NCBI GenBank assembly: GCA_964449295.1
Contig: CAYUZN010000032.1
Span: 1-17,286, forward strand
Source of the DNA: CANJJB01 sp964449295
GTDB taxonomy: Bacteria > Chlamydiota > Chlamydiia > Chlamydiales > Rhabdochlamydiaceae
Reading direction: 5' to 3'
DNA length: 17,286 bases
Positions 1 through 5,237 of this stretch are shown here, piece after piece; within the stretch, counting starts at the first letter, position 1; each line of letters begins with the position of its first letter. Under the pieces are notes generated by a model, which worked only from the letters and a program-made list of their open reading frames with translations, was not told the origin of the DNA and made no database searches. The position numbers were made by a program, and so were the translations under genes.

Positions 1-507
1 CACCTAGCAGCTATTATTCGAGAAATAAGGGCCCAAAACCCTGCTTGCACCATCGAGGTTTTAACCTCTGATTTTCATGGAAACTTCGCAGCACTTGATC
101 TCGTATTAGATGAGCACCCTGAAGTTTTTAACCACAATATTGAAACTGTCAGAGCTCTATCCCCTCGTATTCGTCATAAAGCCACCTATGATCGGACACT
201 CTCAGTTCTAAATCATGTTAAACTCTCTCATAAGATTAATCATATCAAATCAGGGATCATGGTAGGACTTGGAGAAACACCTGCCCAGGTTAAACAAACA
301 ATCCAAGATCTTTATCAAGCAGGGTGTACCATCATTACTATCGGTCATTACCTGCAAGCCGATCCCAGAAAGCTGCTTGTGAAAGCCTTCATTTCTCCTG
401 AACAATTTAAAGAATACGAAGAGTATGGCCTTTCAATCGGAGTCCCCCACATGTACTGTGGCCCCTTTGTACGCTCCAGTTATAATGCTCGCAATTTTTT
501 CTTGTAA
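1..507 (+). CDS. lipA: Lipoyl synthase (LipA), 3' part only
   Basis: The reading frame is open from the first base and ends at TAA 505-507, so the 5' part, with the CX3CX2C radical-SAM cluster, lies outside the window. The visible 168 residues carry hallmarks of the LipA C-terminal half: FNHNIETV, then KSGIMVGLGET, and the end motif GPFVRSSYNA, whose RSSY serine is the conserved ligand of the auxiliary 4Fe-4S cluster in this family. LipA is a radical S-adenosylmethionine enzyme that inserts two sulfurs into octanoyl groups on lipoyl domains of 2-oxoacid dehydrogenases and GcvH. The last 75 bp overlap a minus-strand coiled-coil gene. Family assignment is firm; nothing can be said about the promoter or partners upstream. 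Confidence 0.95.
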   Translation, partial: HLAAIIREIRAQNPACTIEVLTSDFHGNFAALDLVLDEHPEVFNHNIETVRALSPRIRHKATYDRTLSVLNHVKLSHKINHIKSGIMVGLGETPAQVKQTIQDLYQAGCTIITIGHYLQADPRKLLVKAFISPEQFKEYEEYGLSIGVPHMYCGPFVRSSYNARNFFL

Positions 508-1173
508 TCTAAGCATGTCTTGCTCAATAGGCTGTCGATTTTCTGGAGCACACGCACTTACCACATTCAATTCTACGCATTCGATCGAACTGATTTTATC
601 ACCCATCATCTTAATGATCTCGTTTTGCCTTTCCATCCCTTGCTTTATTTCTGCTTGCAACTCAGTCAAAGCTGTTTCTTGTTTCTTTTCATGCATTTTT
701 TTCATTTTAGGAGGCAGGTTTCTTTCATTCGAATTCGGCATGCTTCTAAATTCAGACTGTTTCTTAGCAATCTGACTGGTCAATTCTTCATTTTGTTTTT
801 CTAATTCCTTGTAAGCTTCAGCTATTTCATTTCTATCTCTTATACATCCAAGTACGGTTAAAGCTAAAGCAGATACTCGGTTCTCAAGATCAGTAACATT
901 TACTATAAGCTCAGTAACAACCATTAATTTGTCTTGCAAACCTATAACACCCTCTAATGACGCGATAACGCCTTTGGTGTCGTCTCTTTCTTTGTCAGCA
1001 TCCTTTTTCAAGGACTCTAGATCTGCTTGTGCTGATTTTTTTAATTTCTGTAATCTGCTTTTTTCTTCGTTTAACTCTTTTTTTTTGGCTCCTAATTCCC
1101 CTCTTGCTCCAGCGTCCCATGCCTGCCATGCTGAAAGATTTTCAGCGTATTTGCTCGCATTCAAACAATTCAT
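433..1173 (-). CDS. Coiled-coil protein of unknown function, overlapping lipA antisense
   Basis: The 246-residue product is not one I recognise. After a short N-terminus (MNCLNASKYAENLSAWQAWD) it is almost entirely charged heptad-like sequence: K/E-rich helices about residues 30-80, 95-150 and 155-215, indicating a long coiled coil. It has no signal peptide and no obvious membrane segment. The start is supported by a strong Shine-Dalgarno sequence, AGGAGGA (1178-1184), four bases before the ATG, and by a promoter-like pair further upstream. Its last ~25 codons are antisense to the conserved end of lipA, so that part is constrained by the other gene. Coiled-coil proteins without relatives are common among chlamydial inclusion or secreted proteins, but an effector role is only inference. 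Confidence 0.7.
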   Translation of the reverse strand: MNCLNASKYAENLSAWQAWDAGARGELGAKKKELNEEKSRLQKLKKSAQADLESLKKDADKERDDTKGVIASLEGVIGLQDKLMVVTELIVNVTDLENRVSALALTVLGCIRDRNEIAEAYKELEKQNEELTSQIAKKQSEFRSMPNSNERNLPPKMKKMHEKKQETALTELQAEIKQGMERQNEIIKMMGDKISSIECVELNVVSACAPENRQPIEQDMLRLQEKIASIITGAYKGATVHVGDSD

Positions 1174-1204
1174 ACAATCCTCCTATTATTTTTAATATCC
1201 AAAT

Positions 1205-1234
1205 ATGATACAAAAATTATGTTTTTATTTTCAA
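1205..1234 (-). promoter_or_regulatory. Predicted sigma-70-type promoter of the coiled-coil gene
   Basis: On the minus strand TTGAAA (1229-1234) and TATCAT (1205-1210) are separated by 18 bases. That is one mismatch from the -10 consensus and two from the -35. The predicted start near 1198 leaves a ~25-base leader containing the AGGAGGA ribosome binding site. The surroundings are very AT-rich, so chance matches are possible. Confidence 0.45.
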
Positions 1235-1312
1235 CTTATATAGATTTTATGAGTTTTAATAGTTTTTAAAATTATTTTTATTTACTTCAACTCATTTAGG
1301 AGAAATCAAAAT

Positions 1313-1448
1313 GGGTGCAGAAATCGAGACAACTGACTGAATTAAAAGCTCTCGCAATTGGATTATTCTTGAAGGGATCGTATTGAATTTAATGCTATCC
1401 CTTCAAGAATAATCCAATCCCGAGGCTTTGAATCAGTCCTTTTGCACC
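1313..1448. repeat. Imperfect ~135-bp palindrome, MITE-like or relic of a mobile element
   Basis: The core arms at 1357-1378 and 1397-1418 are perfect 22-base reverse complements around an 18-base loop. Outside the core, after a 2-base internal mismatch, CTCG (1351-1354) pairs with CGAG (1421-1424), AAAAGC with GCTTTG, and ACTGA-type sequence with TCAGT. At the outer edge GGTGCA (1314-1319) pairs with TGCACC (1443-1448). One arm carries about a dozen extra bases. No U-run follows on either strand, so a classical terminator is unlikely. A non-autonomous palindromic element or a decayed IS end pair is the best guess; only copy number in the genome can decide. Confidence 0.6.
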
Positions 1449-1491
1449 TGATTGAACTAGAAGGGATATAGACCCATTCATAGTTAAAAAG

Positions 1492-2553
1492 CTATTCAAC
1501 ATGTCCTGTTTTTAAAGAACACAGCATCTGCAACCCTAATCTGCGTCGCAAAACATTATCACACTTAGTTAGAAATTCTACGCCCTGCTTTTGTGCATGG
1601 TTATAAAATGATACTAGATTCCAGCCTACATTATCTAGCCCAGAACTGATTAGAGTTAAAATTACACTAATTTCCTCCTCAGATAAACTCTGCCATTCTT
1701 CTTCAAACTTGGGAAAAACAGAAGATGTTAGAACTAAATATTGATCAAAAGGTGTCAAAATATGACTCATCGTAGCTTCAATAGCCCTAATTAATCCTGT
1801 CTTATACCATTTTGCATAGGCTGCAATAGCACATTTAATAGCAGCTTGACTCTCCCATACATTTAAAGTCCCTTCTTTAGCTGCCGAAATAGCTTTATCT
1901 AAATCACCAAAACTTGCACAAATCATGCACAAAATATTCAGAGGATCATTCTTGATTTCTCGAAAAGTTGGAGAGGGAGCTTCTGATGAGTCTCCACTTC
2001 CATAAAAAACCTCGCCTCTTTCACCTTCTGGAAATATAAGATCACCATTCTCATCCGTATTTAAATCTCTTATCCTTTCTACATCCAAATAAGTCGTATC
2101 TCCTAAAAATGGACAAGCCTGAAGTATCTCACTTGCCTTACGTCTTCCTCGTTTTAACATTAGTTCCGAAAGACCATGAGCACAAAGGTTTGCGTTCTTG
2201 TTAGCTAAAGGAGCTAGTTTTTCTAAAGTTTCTAAACACCCTGATATAAGGGGTTCTTGTTTTCTTTGCACAACACCTACCGATCTATAAATAGTAAAGT
2301 TGTGAGAAGAAGTGAATTCAAGAGTAAAAACAAGTATCTTACTTTCTGAAGAAATAGAACAAGACAAACAGACAACTCTCAAATTTGAAAGTGGATTGAT
2401 TTGCATTCTATCTAAGCAACTCTGAAACAATCCTGGAATTAATAATGCATCAACAATCCCTTTCCATTCGATATTCACACATCTTAAATTTTTAATCTCT
2501 CGAAATGAAAGTAAAGGGCCTACTCGATATACAAACACATCTTCTACTATCAT
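1492..2553 (-). CDS. F-box-like domain protein, candidate secreted effector
   Basis: The product is 353 residues from ATG 2553; an in-frame TTG 39 bases upstream is a less likely start. Residues ~5-45 fit the eukaryotic F-box pattern: a hydrophobic lead (VYRVGPLLSF), then REIKNLRCVNIEWKGIVD, matching the typical 'LxxLRxVCKxWxxLVD' core, and an LLIPGLF follow-up. The F-box binds Skp1 in SCF ubiquitin ligases. Amoeba-associated chlamydiae are known for many such genes, which supports export into the host. The rest (Ser/Asp/Glu-rich, with a segment GDLDKAISAAKEGTLNVWES resembling a helical-repeat unit) is not recognised. There is no signal peptide, as expected for type III secretion. No strong ribosome site is visible. 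The F-box call is by eye and moderate. Confidence 0.65.
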   Translation of the reverse strand: MIVEDVFVYRVGPLLSFREIKNLRCVNIEWKGIVDALLIPGLFQSCLDRMQINPLSNLRVVCLSCSISSESKILVFTLEFTSSHNFTIYRSVGVVQRKQEPLISGCLETLEKLAPLANKNANLCAHGLSELMLKRGRRKASEILQACPFLGDTTYLDVERIRDLNTDENGDLIFPEGERGEVFYGSGDSSEAPSPTFREIKNDPLNILCMICASFGDLDKAISAAKEGTLNVWESQAAIKCAIAAYAKWYKTGLIRAIEATMSHILTPFDQYLVLTSSVFPKFEEEWQSLSEEEISVILTLISSGLDNVGWNLVSFYNHAQKQGVEFLTKCDNVLRRRLGLQMLCSLKTGHVE

Positions 2554-2785
2554 AATTAATCTGTTTTTTATTATTAACCACAAAACAGTCAAATATAGTT
2601 AACGCAATGATTTTTAATAAAGACAAGATTTAATTTACATTATTATTGTAAGTTGTAGCATACACTAAAATATGGATTAAGTTGTGATTTAGTTTTTACA
2701 AATTTATTAAACAACAAACAGTTTCATATTTACATATAAACAATAATGACAGTATATAAAAAATTAGTGATGGTTTAATAAAACA
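2554..2785. other. AT-rich divergent intergenic region upstream of glgC
   Basis: This spacer separates the minus-strand F-box-like gene from plus-strand glgC and must contain promoters in both directions. The best plus-strand candidate is annotated separately. On the minus strand TTGACT (2587-2592) and TAAAAA (2565-2570), 16 bases apart, are a weak candidate that would give a very short leader. No coding frame or stable hairpin was seen. Confidence 0.4.
2729..2758 (+). promoter_or_regulatory. Predicted promoter of the glgC operon
   Basis: TTTACA (2729-2734) and TATATA (2753-2758) are 18 bases apart, predicting a transcript start near 2765 and a ~20-base leader before the glgC ATG. The leader lacks a clear Shine-Dalgarno sequence. 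The region is AT-rich, so this remains a weak prediction. Confidence 0.35.
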
Positions 2786-4030
2786 ATGCTTTCAAAAGAA
2801 ACTAAAGATAAAACAGATCAAGTAGCTAGTATTATCTTAGCAGGAGGGCTTGGCACGCGCCTCTTTCCTCTTACGCAAACACGCTGTAAGCCTGCTGTGG
2901 GATTTGGAGGGAAATTTCGTCTCATTGATGTTCCGATTTCAAATTCTTTAAACGCAGGTATTTCTAACATTTTTGTGATCTCTCAATACTTTGTTCCCTG
3001 CCTCTATGATCATATCGTCTCGACTTACCATTTCGACATCTTCCGCCCTAGTCAAATTAAGCTCTTAGCTCCCGAAGAACATCCTTTGTCACGTGTCTGC
3101 TTTGAAGGATCGGGAGATGCTGTGAGAAAAAATTTAGAAGAATTGCTCAAGACAAATGCTTCTTATTTTCTTATCTTGTGCGGAGATCAAGTCTACAATA
3201 TGGACTTTCAAAAACTCATCGAGTTTGCTGAAGAAAAAAATGCCGATCTTGTCATCGCTTCTATGAAGATAGAAGAGAAAGAAGCCCAACGTATGGGGGT
3301 CTTAAAAATTGATCAAAAACATAAAATTCTAGATTTTTTTGAGAAGCCTAAAAAACTGACCGATTTGGCCAATTTTGTAATCCCTGAAAAAGAGGGAGCC
3401 CATTTTTTAGGGTCTCTTGGCATTTATGTGTTCAAAAGGGAAGCCCTCATCTCTCTTTTGCAAGAAAAAGGGGATGATTTTGGGATGCATCTTATCCCTC
3501 TTCAAATTAAAAAAGGAAACACGTTCACTTATATCTATGATGGGTATTGGGTTGATATTGGGACGATTGCCTCTTTTTATGAGGCCAATCTTAGGTTATT
3601 GTCTTTTTCTTGCTCTCTTGATTTGTACAATGAAACCTACCCTATCTATGCCAAAGCTAAGCACCTACCGTCTGCTCTCATCAAAAACACCCATATCGAA
3701 CACTCTCTCATCAGCGAAGGAGCCCTGATTGAAGCCAGTGAGATTCATCACAGTGTGATAGGTCTTAGATCTTGCATCAAGGCAGGAACTAAAATTGATC
3801 ATTCTATCCTCATAGGCAATCCTTTTTATGCCTCTCAAAATAAGTTTTCTATAGGAGAAAACTGTCTTATTAAAAATTCTATTATCGATGAAGAGGTGCG
3901 TATTGGAAACAATGTGCAGCTACTCAACAAAAAGAAGCTCACAACCTTTGATGGAGATGGTGTTTATATCCGTGATGGTATTATCATCGTGGCAACGGGT
4001 GCCAATATCCCCGACAATTTCATATTATGA
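2786..4030 (+). CDS. glgC: Glucose-1-phosphate adenylyltransferase (ADP-glucose pyrophosphorylase)
   Basis: GlgC makes ADP-glucose and pyrophosphate from ATP and glucose-1-phosphate, the committed step of bacterial glycogen synthesis in the cytosol. The 414-residue protein has the nucleotidyltransferase signature GGLGTRLFPLT (20-30), then KPAVGFGGKFRLIDVPISN (35-53), GSGDAVRKN (108-116), CGDQVYNMD (132-140) and WVDIGT in the sugar-binding region. A C-terminal left-handed beta-helix of hexapeptide repeats follows (about 290-414). Length is usual for the family. It opens a three-gene unit: its TGA overlaps the ATG of the phosphohydrolase gene (ATGA, 4027-4030). The same glgC-phosphoesterase neighbourhood occurs in C. 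trachomatis (CT489/CT488) as I recall it, which supports a chlamydial origin. No ribosome site is evident before the ATG. Confidence 0.97.
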   Translation: MLSKETKDKTDQVASIILAGGLGTRLFPLTQTRCKPAVGFGGKFRLIDVPISNSLNAGISNIFVISQYFVPCLYDHIVSTYHFDIFRPSQIKLLAPEEHPLSRVCFEGSGDAVRKNLEELLKTNASYFLILCGDQVYNMDFQKLIEFAEEKNADLVIASMKIEEKEAQRMGVLKIDQKHKILDFFEKPKKLTDLANFVIPEKEGAHFLGSLGIYVFKREALISLLQEKGDDFGMHLIPLQIKKGNTFTYIYDGYWVDIGTIASFYEANLRLLSFSCSLDLYNETYPIYAKAKHLPSALIKNTHIEHSLISEGALIEASEIHHSVIGLRSCIKAGTKIDHSILIGNPFYASQNKFSIGENCLIKNSIIDEEVRIGNNVQLLNKKKLTTFDGDGVYIRDGIIIVATGANIPDNFIL

Positions 4031-4776
4031 GAAAAATTTGGGCGATTGCTGATCTTCATCTTGCCTGCGGGGTTCCTGGAAAAAACATGAATGTTTTTGG
4101 ACCTCTATGGGATAACTACATGGACAAGATCCAAGCTGCCTGGCAATCTCTTATTGCTCCTGATGATCTTGTGCTCATTGCAGGAGATATCTCTTGGGCA
4201 ATGACTCTCGAAGAAGCAGCTTTAGATCTAGCCTGGATAGATGCGCTTCCTGGCACCAAAGTCATTCTGAAAGGGAATCACGACTTTTGGTGGGCTTCAA
4301 GTGCCAAAATGGCTCAAATCATGCCCTCTTCTGTTCATTTTATCCATAACTCTGTTTATAATTGGCATGATATTTCTATCGGTGGCACAAGACTGTGGGA
4401 TACTGAGGAATATGCCTTTGGACAATATATCCACTTCCAAGACAATCCTAAAAAAAATGACAGCGCTCGTGTAGACCAAACAAACAATGAGAAAATTTTT
4501 AACAGAGAACTTGAGCGTTTAAGGTTAAGCTTAAAACAACTCTCTCCTGCAGCCTCTTTGCGCATTGCTATGGTTCACTACCCTCCTATTTCAGCTGATT
4601 TAAGACCTTCAAAAGTGTCTGCTATTTTAGAAGAATTTAAGATCGATATCTGTGTATTTGGGCACTTACACAATCTTAAACTCAACCAAAAGCTCTTTGG
4701 AGAAATTAGAGGTGTCAAATACATCCTCACTGCCTGTGATTATCTCAACTTTAAACCTATCTGCATTCATTCATGA
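4027..4776 (+). CDS. Calcineurin-like metallophosphoesterase (COG1768 type)
   Basis: This 249-residue protein is predicted to be a cytosolic two-metal phosphohydrolase. Every metal-binding motif of the fold is visible: DLH (D9, H11), GDIS (D54), GNHD (84-86), VHYPP (H184) and GHLH (H213, H215). The spacing and the sequences SWAMTLEEA and LPGTKVILKGNHDFWW resemble the COG1768 'predicted phosphohydrolase' group, whose substrate is unknown to me. Its ATG overlaps the glgC stop and its own TGA overlaps the next ATG (4773-4776), so the three genes are probably translationally coupled. Its retention next to glgC in chlamydiae suggests a link to sugar-nucleotide or glycogen metabolism, but that is inference. 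Confidence 0.88.
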   Translation: MRKIWAIADLHLACGVPGKNMNVFGPLWDNYMDKIQAAWQSLIAPDDLVLIAGDISWAMTLEEAALDLAWIDALPGTKVILKGNHDFWWASSAKMAQIMPSSVHFIHNSVYNWHDISIGGTRLWDTEEYAFGQYIHFQDNPKKNDSARVDQTNNEKIFNRELERLRLSLKQLSPAASLRIAMVHYPPISADLRPSKVSAILEEFKIDICVFGHLHNLKLNQKLFGEIRGVKYILTACDYLNFKPICIHS

Positions 4777-5237
4777 AAAAACGCTCTTTTATACTCTTAG
4801 AGATCTTGATTGCTCTTACCATTGTGTCATTACTGGCAAGTTATTTGATCTATCGCCCTTTTAGAGAGCTCAAACAAGAATTGAGTGCACTGATAGCCCT
4901 TGAAGAGGATCGCGTCTGGGAAGGGAAATTGATAGAACTTGAATATATGTTACGCAGAAATTGCGCTTCTTTAGCAGAAAAAGATGTCAAAGATGAAACC
5001 TCTTTTTTCGTCTCTCTTCCTAACATGACAAAAAAGTGCACGAAAAGGTATGAAGCTTCGGCAACACATAAAACAGACAAGAAGACTAAAAACGAGCATT
5101 ACTTAATTCATTTATCTGTCAAGGGGATGAAAAAAAAATCTCCCAAACTAAATTATACATTTCATGAAACTCGCACTCTGATTCAGAGTACTAGGCCCCC
5201 TGAGTCGTCCCCAAGTTCGGAATCGAAGCTAGGCTAG
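4773..5237 (+). CDS. Pseudopilin-like protein with type IV prepilin N-terminus
   Basis: The 154-residue product begins KKRS then FILLEILIALTIVSLLASYL. That is the class III prepilin signal: a short basic leader, a cleavage position, glutamate at +5 of the mature form (E10) and an ~18-residue hydrophobic helix. The residue before the predicted cut is serine instead of the usual glycine. The rest is a charged, lysine-rich domain of ~120 residues without recognised motifs. Such proteins are minor pseudopilins of type II secretion or type IV pilus-like machines in the inner membrane. The start overlaps the preceding stop (ATGA). The last 47 bp are antisense to the 3' end of secA. The mapping to a particular Gsp subunit is not possible from the sequence. 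Confidence 0.75.
   Translation: MKKRSFILLEILIALTIVSLLASYLIYRPFRELKQELSALIALEEDRVWEGKLIELEYMLRRNCASLAEKDVKDETSFFVSLPNMTKKCTKRYEASATHKTDKKTKNEHYLIHLSVKGMKKKSPKLNYTFHETRTLIQSTRPPESSPSSESKLG

Larger units (their letters stand above)
1174..1491. other. Intergenic spacer with promoter, lone ribosome site/ATG and palindrome
   Basis: This 318-bp spacer lies between two minus-strand genes. From right to left it holds a short unique stretch (1449-1491), a large imperfect palindrome (1313-1448) and an AT-rich stretch (1196-1310) with the promoter of the coiled-coil gene. On the plus strand AGGAG (1298-1302) stands eight bases before an ATG at 1311, but this opens only nine codons (MGAEIETTD) before TGA at 1338-1340. 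I see no RNA gene or longer coding frame. Confidence 0.6.

Noticed and set aside
425..1195. Overlapping plus-strand reading frames opposite the coiled-coil gene
   Set aside because: Their products are Phe/Ser/Cys-rich, as expected from the antisense of a Lys/Glu-rich coiled coil, and they lack ribosome sites.
1313..1448. The palindrome as a rho-independent terminator of the F-box-like gene
   Set aside because: The stem is far too long, AT-rich, with an 18-base loop and no U-run on the minus strand.
2554..2592. TTG start at 2592 for the F-box-like gene
   Set aside because: ATG 2553 gives a protein beginning just before the F-box-like region; the TTG has no ribosome site and adds 13 residues of low-complexity sequence.
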